A stretch of 64,000 bases of DNA from Hymenochaete sp. R1 (Eukaryota > Basidiomycota > Agaricomycetes > Hymenochaetales > Hymenochaetaceae). Where the stretch lies: assembly GCA_019400425.1 (NCBI GenBank), contig JAFREE010000003.1, forward strand, positions 62,001-126,000, read 5' to 3'. Positions 22,099 through 33,573 of the stretch are shown in pieces (position 1 is the first letter of the stretch; every line of letters begins with the position of its first letter). A program made the position numbers and the translations under genes. A model generated the notes under the pieces. That model did not search any database. It was not told the DNA's origin and saw only the letters and a program-made list of their open reading frames with translations.

Positions 22099-25000
22099 TC
22101 ACATCATCATCGTACTCCGCCGCTTCCCCTGCTGAGACTGAGACTGAGAATGCGAATACAATTGCGATTGCGAATGCGAAGCGCCACGAGTCGTCTGCAT
22201 CTGCTGCATTTGTTGAACTTGCCCATGAGGATGAGGATGAGGGGGACGCTGCTGTTTTGGGGTACCGACACCAACACCAACACCGGAGGCACCAGCCTGA
22301 GAAGACCCACCACTGCCAGTGGCACTCTTCGACCGTAAATGCGACGGTGGGGCGTTACCATTGTTCTTCCCCTGTTGTTGGGAAAGCTGACCAGTCGAAG
22401 AGCGTACCAGAGGCGAGGACGAGGACGAAGGCACCCCAGTGGGCGGAGTCGGCGTCGGAGTCACAGAGACCGACATCCTCGACGGCCTCGGAGAAAGTGA
22501 AGTCGATGTCGACGTGGTGTTCCTACCCACCGGAGGAGAATGGGAATAAGCATGCACACCAGGACCTGACGATGACGGCACAGGTACAGGTACGGATACA
22601 GGTCCACTCCCACTAGTACTCCCACTCCCCCCGCCCCCCACGCCAGGCACTCCCTGACCGTAATACATCGAATACCGCGATCGCGAACGCGTGCTCGACA
22701 TATCAGGGCGCGGCACATTAATATTTGTATTATTCAGATTCGAGTGCGGAGCCGATCCGGACGGAGAAAGGGACGAGTGCGAGTGCGAATTCGGAGGATG
22801 GGGATGTGTGGAGCGTTGGCCATGACCATGTGTTTGCGATAGCGTTTGCGATTGCGTATACGACGACTGCCTCCGAGATGAAGACCGCGAAGGCGAGGCG
22901 TCCCGCGAACGTGACTGCGGCGACGAAGGGTGCGCTAACCCCGATCCAGGGGACGGAGAACGCGAGTACGGCTGCATCATGAACGGCGCATTGGGAGGCA
23001 TCAGCGGCATGTTCCACATCGACATCGGCATCGACATCGCCATGGGCGGCATAGGGGGCACGGGAGGTACGGGCGGGACCATGATGGGTGACTGTGGGTA
23101 CGCCTGGTACGCCGACGCAGCCGTTAGCGTGAACGGGTTCGGGGTGCTCTGCGAGCGATGTAGGGAGGTGCGTTTGGAATGCGCGGACGACGAGGCGGCG
23201 ACGGAGGAGGGTCTGTCGGGTCTGTCGAAGGGTTCTTGGCCCTCCGCCTCCGGCGCGGGGACGTTCTTCAAAGGCATAGTCTGCCGCCGAGTCGTGCTCG
23301 GTCGGGCGTCATGAGCATCATGATCTCCAGAGTTCCTGGACAGCGCGGCGTACGTGGAACGTCTCTTGTCCGCTTTCGTGGTTTCGGCTGCGCCTGGGGA
23401 TAGGGATACAGGTGAATTCGAGGAGTTCGAGTCGACTGGTGAGACGGGCGGGAAGTACCCCGACGTCCGTCGCGTGGCTGTCGGCGCCGGACCCGGCGCA
23501 GAGAAATCGTGCATCGCCCTCCTATAGCTCTCCCCCTTCTCCCTCTCATGCATCTCCCGAATGCTCGAATAACTATCGACCCCCAACCTCGCACTCTCCC
23601 TCCTTCTCCGCGCCGCCGCCACCTCCTCCTGCAAAATCGCCTTCTGCTTCTCCTCCCGCGCCTTCCGCTCCACCTCCTCCCGCCGTCTCTCCTCCGTGAC
23701 CTTCTTCCGCTCCTCCTCGGCTCGGCGCCGCTCTTCCTCCGCCCGGAGCCGCTCCGCCTCCACGCGCTTCTTCGCGTTTGCGGCCTGTCGCAGAGAAACG
23801 GCACGTTCTCGTTTCTCACGCTCTGCGGCCAAAAAGCGCTCTTTTTCGTCGCGGCGTTGCTTGGCTTGAAGCGCATATCCCAAGGGGATGTTGTCCTCCT
23901 TGTCTGATTCCGTCTCATCCACCGAAGGCTCAGTGGCGCCACTACCATTCTTCTTAATGGGAGATGTCGACGACGACGACGCGGCTGGAAGATCCGTGCT
24001 GGATGATTTTGGAGAGTCGAATTGGAGAAGGGGAAGCGTTATCGGTGAGTTCGACGCGTCGCGGAGGGCAGTCTTGGGAAGTGAGACAGGACTAGTCGAC
24101 ATAACCGCTGAGTCGGCGGGTAGCGCGCGTTCGACGCGTAAAGGAGAAGGAGCCATGTGGAAAGATGGCCGACGTGGCGAGTTCCGAGGGGGCGAATGCT
24201 TACGCGACACTAATTCCGAGAATAGAGAGAGCGATCGGACGAAAAGAAGAAGAAAAAAGAAAAGACGAGTCAGCAGTCAGCACCATCTGTAATCACCAAC
24301 GGCATAGCATACACGCACGGGAATTGAAGGATGACCCTACGCCTTTCGGGATGGGCAGAGCAGGGAACAGCGTCGTTTCGAATGTCCGATCGTCCAGGCT
24401 CAGACCCGCCAAGGCCTCTAGTCCCATCGTGAATTCCAAGTCACACAGCGCCACGCTCCTATCCACACCAGTGACATTCCCACAGACAACGTTCCCGTCC
24501 CCACCGTCGGTTTGCCACACCAGGAAACGCTGCTCGAAGGTGGGTCTGGCGGCCCATCGGCGGAGGCCGCGGCTGAAGCGCCCGACGCGCATAGACTTCA
24601 TGGTCGCGTCCGAGACGATATCGAATTCGAACTTCTTTTCCAGCGCGAGGCCATTGCGGCGGGTGACCGTCTTCGGCAGAGCTCGGCTGGCAAAAGGTGC
24701 AATGGATCGCGCTTCCGCGACCGTGAATTGTTTCTGCCCGAGACGCTGGAGTAGTCTCCTCGTATGCAATGTCGCTTCCAGTGAGAGAATCCGGTGGTGG
24801 GACTTGTTGCCGTTGTTGCGATGCAAAAGAGAAGCCGAACGTGGGAAGGCGGTGGGGGCGCCGTCCACGAGAGGTGGAGGAGAAGGAGAAGGGATGAGCG
24901 AGTTTCTCAGCAGCGTTCGAACGTTCGTCTGTGCCTGAGCCAGCGCGGCCCGGGAGGGAGGAGGGAGAGCGGCAAGCGCGTTCGATGATTTCGGTTTCGC

Positions 25001-25798
25001 GACCGGTGTCGGGGCGTGATACCCCGACGAACCAGACTCATCGGACTCTTCGTCGGAATCGGCCTCCTCGTCGCCTTCATCATTGTCGTCGAGGTCCTCG
25101 GTGGTGGTGTCCGACACGCTTCGTCTCTGCTGAGGTTGTATCTGAGTTTGGACGGACAAGGAAGGAATGGAAGCGCGCGAGAAGCCGTGTTCGTCGACGT
25201 GGTCAGTTGAGATGGAGTGTGGCGGGAACCGATCACCTCCTAGTCCGAGTCCGTTATGGTCTAAACTGTCCGATGGCGTGAGATTGTCCGCCGCTGCCGC
25301 CGCTGATGATGACGAAGACGCCTTGCGCCATCCACCCAACCAATGCGGCCATCGCTGTTTTTTCTCCTTGTCCCTGTCCTTGTCGTCGACTTTTGGAAAG
25401 GCCATGAGACCCTCGTCCTCTGGTGTCCTAAGACTGGAGGAAGCATCCGAGGAGGCGGATGAGCCCGGGGTGAGGTCTGGGCGGGCAGCCTTTGCGAGGG
25501 GGATGTTTGATATCTCGACGGGCGTTTTGGGAGCCTTTGCAAAGAGGGAGAGTGAGCGAGATTTATTGAGACGAGCAGCAGGCACGGGGACGGATGCAGT
25601 TGAAGAGGAGTGGGAATCCTGAGTCTGAGAAGGGTGCAATTGTTGTTTTTGCAGCTGCAGGTGTTGTTGATGTTGCTGATGTTGCTGTTGACCGTGAAGC
25701 TGTTGAGGCTGGTGCTGCATGTCTGAAGCAGTGTTGGGAGGGAGAGAGATGTCGGATTTGCCGCCACGAAGAGAGAGGGCGGATGCAAAGGAACGCAT
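22099..25798 (-). CDS. Large disordered protein with Q/H tract and Glu/Arg coiled coil (unknown function)
   Basis: Two long open frames join through a phase-1 intron (donor GTGCGT after FNS near 24283, acceptor ATTAG at 24211), giving about 1200 residues from MRSFASALSLRGGK to a C-terminus KRRSTMMM. Residues ~27-55 are a Gln/His tract. Around 330-500 there is a more ordered, hydrophobic region (ILSLEATLHTRRLLQRLGQK, RFLVWQTDGGDGNVVCGNV, CDLEFTMGLEALAGLSL) that could be a small domain. Residues ~620-730 form a highly charged coiled coil (AEEERRRAEEERKKVTEERR). The rest is Ser/Pro/Gly-rich with PVPVPVP, MPMSMW and SQSQ-type repeats. I do not recognise the family; it may be a cytoskeletal, polarity or signalling scaffold. 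Codon composition is GC-rich compared with most neighbours. Confidence 0.75.
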
Positions 25799-26225
25799 TT
25801 TGGGGTGTGGGAGAGAAGGAGGGCGAGTGTGAGAATGGGCTGAGGCAATGGCAATATAAATGAAATACGGAAAAAGGGAAGTGGATGGGATGGGAGAAAG
25901 GGAAGGGAAGAGAGGGGGATTAGGACATGGCAGGGAAAGGAGGAGGAGGAGGAGACTGGGAGAGAGAGAGTATAAGAAAGCGAGGAGAGAGTCAAACTGT
26001 GGCTTAGCTTAGCTGAGTAGAGGAATTCGGAGGTAAGGCCGGAAGGGACTCACTGCCACAGACTACTACTCAGTCAGTCAGTCGGTACTCGTATTCCTCT
26101 CTGAGCTCTGAGTCTTTCTCTCGGAGGAGACGGTGGTTGGGGAAACAATTCCTGCGTCGATCATCTACTCACTCACACACTCACTCACTTCTTTTCTCAA
26201 TATTTCTTCAATATTTATCATATCC
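25799..26225. other. Intergenic: promoter of the 22.1-25.8 kb gene and 3' flank of RRN7
   Basis: About 430 bp with short repeats (CAGTCAGTCAGTCGG, CTCACTCACACACTCACTC). No gene seen. Confidence 0.5.
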
Positions 26226-26763
26226 TCACTCCTCTTCCTCTCTCTTCTCGCGTTTCCATCCCCTATACAACCGCCTCTCATACCTCTCAACAACTCCAAT
26301 CACATCCTCCTCTCCAACACCTCCAAACAACGCCCCTCGCCGTACCACCCTCCCCACTTTCTCCGGTACCTCCCCGAGCTTATCCTCCCCACTAAATATA
26401 CAATACCCTTCTCCCGTCCGCATCCGCTTCCCTCCTTCCTCTACTTCCTCTCCTTCCTGCCCTTCCTGCCCTTTTGGCAAACTCACCGCTCGCAACAACG
26501 CACGATCCCACCTTTGCCCCTCCTCTGACGTGTTCGTGTTTGTGTTCACGTTCGTATTCGTGTTCCCCTCCCTGTCAGAATCAAAACTCGCCACATTGCC
26601 CGCAGCATCAACGCCAGCCACAGCCGCAGTCCCAGCCGCTCCTCCTCCTCCCTCCATTCCCGTCCCCATTCCCATTCCAAATTCGGCCTCCATTCCCGAA
26701 CCGTGAATACCTACGCGCAAAAAAAAAGTAGACATCAGTATTAGTGTCACTGTCACTACCTCG

Positions 26764-26819
<56 letters not shown>

Positions 26820-29800
26820 GCTAAGCCACGGCAGTACTAGTACTAGTGCTCGGGTTTCGGGTTTCGGACTTTCTCCCCCTTCGCCTCGATTCCACAAGCC
26901 CATAACATAACATAACATAACATAACGCTAAACAAAACAGAACGTACCTCCCAAGTTCCTGTCCCTGTCCCTAGGCCTATCATACTCAGACTCCACGCGT
27001 CCACCTCCTCGAACGCAAACGCGAGTGCTATTCTTGCCCTGATCTCTCTCTTGGTCTTGGCCTCCGGCCCCGTTCCCGTTCGTACCTACCGCCGGCGGAA
27101 AATAGCCCGCCACAAGGTCATTCGGCCGTCGGCTCCTCCCTGCCATCGTTCAATAGCCGATTTCCCCGAGAAGCACGCAGGTATCGTCCATGTCGTCCAC
27201 GAGGGGAGAGGAAAGAAGGGTGGTGAGTCATCAATTGTGATAGTGCAGTAGTAGCGTAGCAGCGTAGCGCGATGCCGTCAAACGGCGTCACAAAAACGTA
27301 TATGGAACAGGTAGAACGAAGGTTTAAATTAGACTTGACGTGCGGAACTTATACTCATACTAGGACTAGGACTAGGACTCACCAGACCGACCAGACCCAC
27401 CCGTTTGGCTATTCATATTCCGAGCTGCCGTCTGCGATTGCGATTGGGCTTGCGATTGCGATCGTGAATATCGATACGGATCCTCTCCTCGCGCATGTGC
27501 ACCCGTATTCCTATTCCTATTCGTGCTCGTGCCCGTGCTCGGGACGATATCGATATTGGTATTGATATTAATGGGACCCAGGAGTAACGCACATTCGCAG
27601 AAATCGAGGTAAGCGTCCAGCTCGGCGTCCCGGACGTCTTGTATGCGCGGCCTGTCGTCGGGGGTGGGGTGTTGGGGGAGGCCGCCGAGAGGGGGGGGGG
27701 GGGGTAATTTGCAAATTGTGTTAGCACAGTATCAATATCAATATCGATATCGATATCAATATCAAATACACAGGGAAAGAAGGAAGGAAGGAACGTGTCA
27801 AATTGGATTATAGACGTGGACATGTACATCAGTGTGGTGTTTGGTTGGACTGGGTTGACGTGATAGCTCGCTTTCGCTTTCGCAGCTCTTTTTCTTGCTG
27901 ACCACCGCCCGCAACGGCCGCGCGTTGACATTGGCGTTAGCGTTAGCGTAGGCGTTAACGTTAACAATAACGTTGTTGGACGGCTTGCATGCGATGCGTG
28001 CGTAAATGCGTATGTGAGCATACGTGCGGGACGGAACAAGAACAGAGCGGGCACAGCGAACCGCCAAAAGAAATGGCAGAAGCCAAGCTCGGATTGACGT
28101 CTCGAACGAAAAACGAAACGAAACGACCCAAAAACAACGACCCAAAAACAATAAACAATAAATGAAAGTCAAAAATGAAAGAACAGAATTAAAAAGAAAC
28201 GATGACAATGGGACGAGATGGGATAGAATAGCTCACTGACAGCGCTGCCGGCACGAACCTCAACCGGGCCTCCATACGATCCTCCATCTCCGCCTCTTCC
28301 AACAATTTCATGTACTCGTCCAGCGCGGGCATCCGGCATGCTGGGTCCCACTCGTCATGCGGGTGTGTGCATCTGTGGATAGTAGAATAGTAAAGAAGAA
28401 TGACGCGTGGGTGTTTGTTAGCTTTGGTTGCACGGGTTAATTTGGGAAGCTCGGGGTGAGATAGGTTTCAATTTGGAGGGGAGAGAAGAAGTGAGAGAGG
28501 AGGTGGGGATGGCAACCAAGGCTAGATATAATTCCTTCCTTGACCACCTTCAAGTAAAGAACACACGCCCACCGTAACCAGACGAATGGGCATACAGACG
28601 AACGAACGGACGAAACAACGTACATTCCATCGACCCCTCCGAGCCCATAAACAAGTTTCAAAGCAATAACGACAACAGCGACGAGCGACACCTCGACGGG
28701 CACGTTCTCGCTCCGGCGGAGCGTTGGCTCCTGCTGGACCTCTTTCCGCGAGAGCGGGGTGAGTGAGGAGGTTAGGGTTAGTGGGAGGTCTAGGTGTCGG
28801 GCGAGCGTTTTGGACGTGGTGTAGAGTGTAGCTGTGTGGACGGTGCACGGTAGACGGCGGAGGAACGGAGAGAATGCGTTAGCTTTCGGATCGTGCGTAG
28901 ACGGAAACATGTAGGACGTGGCGATGACGAGAAAAGGGAAGAATTAGGCTCAGCGCTGAGATTCCTTCAGCGTCGGCGTACGAGGTGCCACAAATGTTCG
29001 AAATCGAACACGAATTCTACAACGAAACAAAAAAAAAGGAGATGGCTGCGAGGGACAAGCCCGTATCTCCGGTTGTTTTAGAGAATACAGAACACAATAC
29101 GATACACATAGAACCCGGTGCACACTCACAATTTCCACACATATGCAGCACGGCCCTCCACAGGATAGGCGCAGCGTTGAGCTCGGGCGTGAGAAGGCCG
29201 TACATCTGCGCCGACGCGTTCGTGAGACGCGACGTGAGCGCGTGCAATGCAAGCGGGGTCGGTGCGTTCTGTTATTCATTCCGCACAAGGGCACGGATTT
29301 AAAAAAAACCAAGGAGGGTATCAGAATGAGTGATGAGGTGCTTCGGTGATCAGTGCGACTGTATTGCCTGGGAGAAAACCGGGATAAGGATACATAAAGA
29401 CAGATATAAACGTACGTAGGGTGAGAGCGCCTGCTTTGTCTGTTTCGTAAGATGGCGGGTCAAGTTCGGAGGCAGGATTTGGACGGCTTCGAGATATGGC
29501 AGCTTGTAAGTCTCGATGAGGCTTTTCGTTTGTTGGGTTTAAAATTAGAGAATTCGGGTCAGTCGGTTATTGTTATCCGTGTAAAAGGAAAGGACACGCT
29601 TGTCGGAGAACGTACGTTATAAAGTCCATGTAGATGACGGGGATGCGCATCGTCCAGCAGGCACGTACGAGAACGCAGATAGTCGCCAGGGGTGAATCGT
29701 CGCCACGTCGAAGCCCTTTACGCTTGTGTGACTCGGGAGCAGCTTTGGGTATATTTGGGTTGGATTGTTGTGGGTATAGGCCTTCATCGTTATCGTCATC

Positions 29801-30707
29801 ATCATCTCCAGCTTCCTCGACCTCGCGCATAATGTCTTCCAACTCTGCGTCACCCGAAGTCCCGTTTCCGTCCTCCAAATGTACCTCCTGCTCTTGCTCC
29901 TCATCGCTATCATCGGATCCCGACGACGTAGAGTTGTCCGCACTCTGATCTCCTTCGTCATGATCTTTTTCATTGGACTCGCCGCCGGACACTCGTTTGG
30001 ACTTGTATTTGATTGAGGGAGGAAGGTCGGTCCCTTTCTCCACATGAGCATCATCTGCAAGGTTTTGCGCCCGGACACCATCGTCGCCCGCATTCTCGTT
30101 GCCCGGCCTCTCACGTCCATATTGCATGTGCGTATATGGCTCCGGGGGCGGAGTACTTTTTAACAAGCTCAACTGGACAGCCCATATATCCCTGCATATA
30201 GCCTGCCTCATTATTGTTGGACCAATGAACAGTATAGCACGGCAACTCACCTCGAATTCCGGTGGAAGTTTCCATAACTCGACAAGTTTTCGGATCTGAA
30301 GCCGCAGGACCAGCTGGAGGCACTGGAAGTAGTGGTATCGCGCGCGTTCGCCGTGATACACTGGGTCCAAATTTCAGTCGTGATGCTTGGTTCATGATGA
30401 AAGGGAGGAAGTTGGCATGGACTCACAACAGTCGTCTGCCTTGCTTTGCATCCCTTTCTTCTCTCGTTGTGACTTTCCGACACGTTTGTTAGTGTTAATG
30501 TTACCATCTGCTTCATGTATCTCTTCACGATAATCCTAGGTGAAGGCGTTAGGTTCGGCGTCGTAGAAACGAGCTCAATTTTTCTCGAAATTTACATACT
30601 TCCTTGTACCCGCAGTCTCTACAAGTCAACCTTCCCTCCTTGTTGTTTTTGACAAGCTTCCCACCTTTACAGTACGTACACCTTAGTTTCCGTACTTTTC
30701 TTCCCAT
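26226..30707 (-). CDS. RRN7: RNA polymerase I core factor subunit RRN7 (TAF1B-like)
   Basis: Exon 1 (30707-30600) starts MGRKVRKLRCTYCKGG and forms a zinc ribbon (CTYC...CRDC) at the N-terminus, as in Rrn7/TAF1B. The next exons encode ARYHYFQCLQLVLRLQIRKL and RDIWAVQLSLL, the first cyclin-like fold. An acidic insert (SSGSDDSDEEQEQEVHLED) follows, then MRIPVIYMDF, LIETYKLPYLEAVQILP, APTPLALHALTSRLTNAS, LYTTSKTLARHLDLPLTL, PVEVSLVAVVVIALKLVYGL, CTHPHDEWDPACRMPALDEY and the C-terminal VVERYERRLYRGW. The protein is the TFIIB-related part of the Pol I core factor at the rDNA promoter in the nucleolus. At least ten exons are needed. Introns between ~26.7 and 29.1 kb are unusually long and full of microsatellites, and the C-terminal exon carries Asn/Thr and Gly/Met repeats. 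Coordinates of the middle exons are approximate. Confidence 0.87.
26769..26815. repeat. (TC)n microsatellite in an RRN7 intron
   Basis: More than 20 tandem TC units on the + strand (GA on the coding strand). Confidence 0.95.
26901..26925. repeat. (CATAA)5 pentamer repeat in an RRN7 intron
   Basis: Five tandem CATAA units. Confidence 0.9.
27353..27381. repeat. (TAGGAC)n repeat in RRN7 intron
   Basis: Three to four tandem TAGGAC units next to an imperfect ACTCAT copy. Confidence 0.8.
27729..27766. repeat. (ATCAAT/ATCGAT)n repeat in RRN7 intron
   Basis: Six-base units alternating ATCAAT and ATCGAT, nearly palindromic overall. In one frame the repeat translates to an Ile-Asp run, which is not coding. 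Confidence 0.85.
27931..27975. repeat. GCGTTA hexamer repeat in RRN7 intron
   Basis: Degenerate (GCGTTA)n followed by GTTAACGTTAAC and CAATAACG. Confidence 0.8.
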
Positions 30708-31575
30708 GTTTAATTTTGAAAAGGAGTCGAGACGCAGGTGGAGGTTACATTCTCAGAAGAAAACGGTCACGCGCTCGAGACGCGACTAATTAATTTGTGT
30801 TTATTTGACTGTCTTTGTCTACTGGTCAAGATCGACGCTATATAACGCGCAGAGTAGTGTGTGCAAGAGTCCAAGAGAGAGAGCTTCTGCCGACAACAAG
30901 GTAGTCAAGACACTTTTCCGTAATAAAGCCATGTTCTGTGACGTAGACAAAAACGATAGTGCTGCCAAAGACTCCAACCAACAAAAATTCTGAAAGAGAT
31001 CCATTCCGTTACAGCTTACTTTGTTGAATTTATGGACGAAAATCACGAGCCCAACATCACGATATTTTTAGGCACCGTGTATGTAATCTGCACCGCCCCT
31101 TACTCGGGTCCACTTTCTATGGCACAATTTACAGTACTGTACCGAAGTAGTCAATCGTTCTGTAACACGTAACACGAGGGTCTCGGATAACTTTTATTAA
31201 AGTTCCCGTAACATGTAACAGAGGGTCGAGAACTCTCGTCAGGGGGCTGTAACATGTCACAAGAGCCGGACTACCCTCGGCTAGGCTCGCTTAGCTCCGG
31301 CCCGGATCCGGAGAACAATTCTTCAGATCGATGTAACGCGTAACACGGCCCGGAGAACTTGTTACACAGCGGTCTACCGACCGTGGGAAAGAACAATTGA
31401 CTACTTCGGTACAGTACCAGCGAAGTGACTTAGCTAGAAACTAAAGTAATGAAACACAATTGGCTTACGTCATCTAAGTCACGTGAACATTTGCGGACAG
31501 CTCACCAAGAACGACAGCAAAAACCCAAATCATGGGCTCTTTCACTCGTAAACGCCACCAATACCTATCCAAAAG
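30708..31575. other. Divergent promoter region between RRN7 and ERJ5, interrupted by a MITE
   Basis: Apart from the inverted-repeat element at 31134-31417, I see no gene. Short frames at 30805-31046 on both strands have no support. Confidence 0.55.
31134..31417. mobile_element. MITE-like element with ~25-bp terminal inverted repeats
   Basis: The left end reads CTGTACCGAAGTAGTCAAT then CGTTCT (from 31137). The reverse complement of the right end (back from 31414) reads CTGTACCGAAGTAGTCAAT then TGTTCT, so 25 bp match with one or two differences. A TA dinucleotide flanks each end (31135-31136 and 31415-31416), consistent with a TA target-site duplication as made by Tc1/mariner-type transposases. 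The palindromic GTAC at both ends makes the exact border ambiguous. The body is ~278 bp with no open frame, so it is non-autonomous. Inside are four copies of a TGTAAC-based motif. It sits in the RRN7/ERJ5 promoter interval. Confidence 0.82.
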
Positions 31576-33113
31576 ATGAGGCTGCTCGTCTGGTTGGGTC
31601 TTTTAGGCCTACTATGCACAGGTGTCATGGCGTGAGTTTCTATGTTCAAAGTTCAAAAGCCGTTTAACGAATAATTATGGACGCGTCTTGTAGGTGGACA
31701 AAGGTTCGTGATTCAAGGCATGCAATAGCATTCATATGAACTCGAAGTTGTATAGGAGGACTATGAAATCTTTGACATTGTCTCTGCTCTTGAAGCTTCT
31801 GAAGGCGAGTTTTTTTTTGGTTTTATTATCTCGGGGGTTTCAAGTATTCATATTTGTGGGGTCAGGAAAGGGCACATCATTCTACTCGTTATTAGACGTA
31901 CCGCCCACCGCAACTTCCAAGGAAATTTCTCGAGCATATAGAAAGAAGAGTGTAGTGATGCAGTGAGTGAAGCGGAAGTTGCTCTCATTCTGCGTGGTTT
32001 TGAACACGTTTGCGATGCACTAGTCCAGACAAGAATCCGGGAAGGAAAGATGCTCATGAGCGGTTTGCGAGGCTGGGCATAATTGCTCAAATTTTACGAA
32101 ATAAGGAAGGCAGGGAGCGGTACGGCTGTATCTAAGCTTTCCGTGGGTCTTACTGAATATCAACGTGCAGATACGACTTTTTCTTCAAGAATGGGGTACC
32201 GCGCTGGCGTGGTACAGGATACTATTATTCGCGCTATAGACCGGGACTCGGGGTACGTACTTAACTTACCTCTCAATGGCAGATTGAGCTTCCTCGAACG
32301 CTTACAATACACATCGTAGTCTGTGACTGTGTTCCTCATCATCCTCTCGTCGGGAGTTCACTACCTTATCCAACGCATCAATTACCGGAACGATTTGGCG
32401 CGTATTGACAGGTTCAGGTCTGAAGCGCGTCAAGCTGCCTGGGGAAATCGCCTCACGCCTTTGGAAGGCAAAAGAAAGGTAAGCCCCTATCAAGAATGAT
32501 GCTATAATTTACTTTAATGGATCTGCGATTAAGGTCCGTGTCAATCTTGGCGGTCGGTCTTACCTCGACGAAGATGGAAACGTTGTTGGGGGTAAACAAA
32601 TAGATGTGGTCGTAGAAGGAAATGATGTGTTCATCGTATGTTCTCGTCAAGGCTTACGCATCGCGGATGAGCTGAATAGTTTTTCGTAATTAGCTGGAAC
32701 CGGACGGTTCTCTTCTCCCACTCGACGATGGAGCTGCATCGCCGCCATCGTGGAAACGTACCTGGTTCATGGCTTTTGCATTGTCCTACGTCAAAACGCA
32801 AGAAGTAGTTGAAGAAGAAAGCATTGACGAGAGCGACGAGACAGACGGGTCGCTCATGTCGGGAGGTAACAAAAAGCAACGAAAGGCAGCTAAGAGAGCT
32901 AAAAAGCGGGCGGAGAATGGTAATGGCGAAGATGCTTCAGACTCCGAAACGTTGAGCAGCGGAGCAACGACACCGTTGCCCGTGGGGTCGAGCAATAGAG
33001 GGCAGATAGCGCGTGGACCGACGACGATGGCCGGTGGGCGGAGGAGAAAAGGTGTGCCGCGGAAGGTACCAGAAAGGAAGCCTAAGGAAGAGGGAAACTC
33101 CGAGCAATCGTAG
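31576..33113 (+). CDS. ERJ5: ER membrane DnaJ protein (ERJ5-like)
   Basis: The start [20 protein letters not shown] is a clear signal peptide. The J domain follows: [27 protein letters not shown], then HPDKNPG across an intron (HPD motif intact) and [20 protein letters not shown] with [17 protein letters not shown] membrane segment ([18 protein letters not shown]) and the family's C-terminal region ([31 protein letters not shown]) come next, ending in a Lys/Arg-rich tail. In yeast, Erj5 is a J-protein of the ER that helps maintain folding capacity. About eight exons are needed. One intron (from 31805) is best read with a GC donor (AAG|GCGAGT), because it restores the [12 protein letters not shown] motif. 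Start 31576 was chosen for the signal peptide. Confidence 0.9.
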
Positions 33114-33226
33114 TCCACGCGTATGCGTTAGATTCTGATTCTTCTGCAGACATTTCATGCCTACAGCCGTGCGGTCGATAGGAATGACTTGGAATTCTTG
33201 CAAGTGATCGATAATAGTTCGAGCCA

Positions 33227-33573
33227 ATGATCACTGCATCAAATGCTCGTGAGAGTTACGCGCGCGTGCGCGACGAAGAGCTGAAGCGGACGGCCGCGAC
33301 TCTTGCCATGCGCTGTGAAAGTAAGTGCGAGGAATGATTGATATTAATCCCGCACCCCCAACCGAACTGGCTGGGCCAGATGGTAATTGATTGCCGTGCT
33401 CCCCAACAGTTGTTGGAAGGAGAGTTGTCGGGTCGGGTAGGGCGAAAGTGAGAAGAATGAGCATCGCCTCGACCCCGGAAGGCAATGCGGAAGGTCTCGT
33501 TTGTCCGAGTCGCAATCTGGAGCTACAACCGATTCTCTTGGGCTGGACATGTTTCTTCGAAATGAACACTTGA
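33227..33573 (+). CDS. Possible small two-exon gene (84 aa), unknown
   Basis: Exons 33227-33320 and 33410-33573 join in phase across an intron with good GTAAGT and CAACAG borders. They give an 84-residue basic protein starting MITASNARESYARVRDEELK and ending GWTCFFEMNT. It has no recognised domain or signal peptide. It could equally be part of the ERJ5 3' region or a chance frame. The evidence is the clean intron alone. Confidence 0.3.

Noticed and set aside
23268..23948. 226-residue Arg-rich minus-strand frame
   Set aside because: Shifted frame of the Glu/Arg coiled coil in the same gene.
25261..25995. 244-residue minus-strand frame
   Set aside because: It is the shifted frame of the 22.1-25.8 kb gene, with composition that merely mirrors the repeat-rich coding sequence.
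27413..28054. Minus-strand frame with an Ile-Asp repeat
   Set aside because: The IDIDID run is a translation of the ATCAAT/ATCGAT microsatellite in an RRN7 intron. The useful coding part lies in another frame.
30805..31046. Overlapping short frames on both strands
   Set aside because: No domain, no splice support, and located in the RRN7/ERJ5 promoter.
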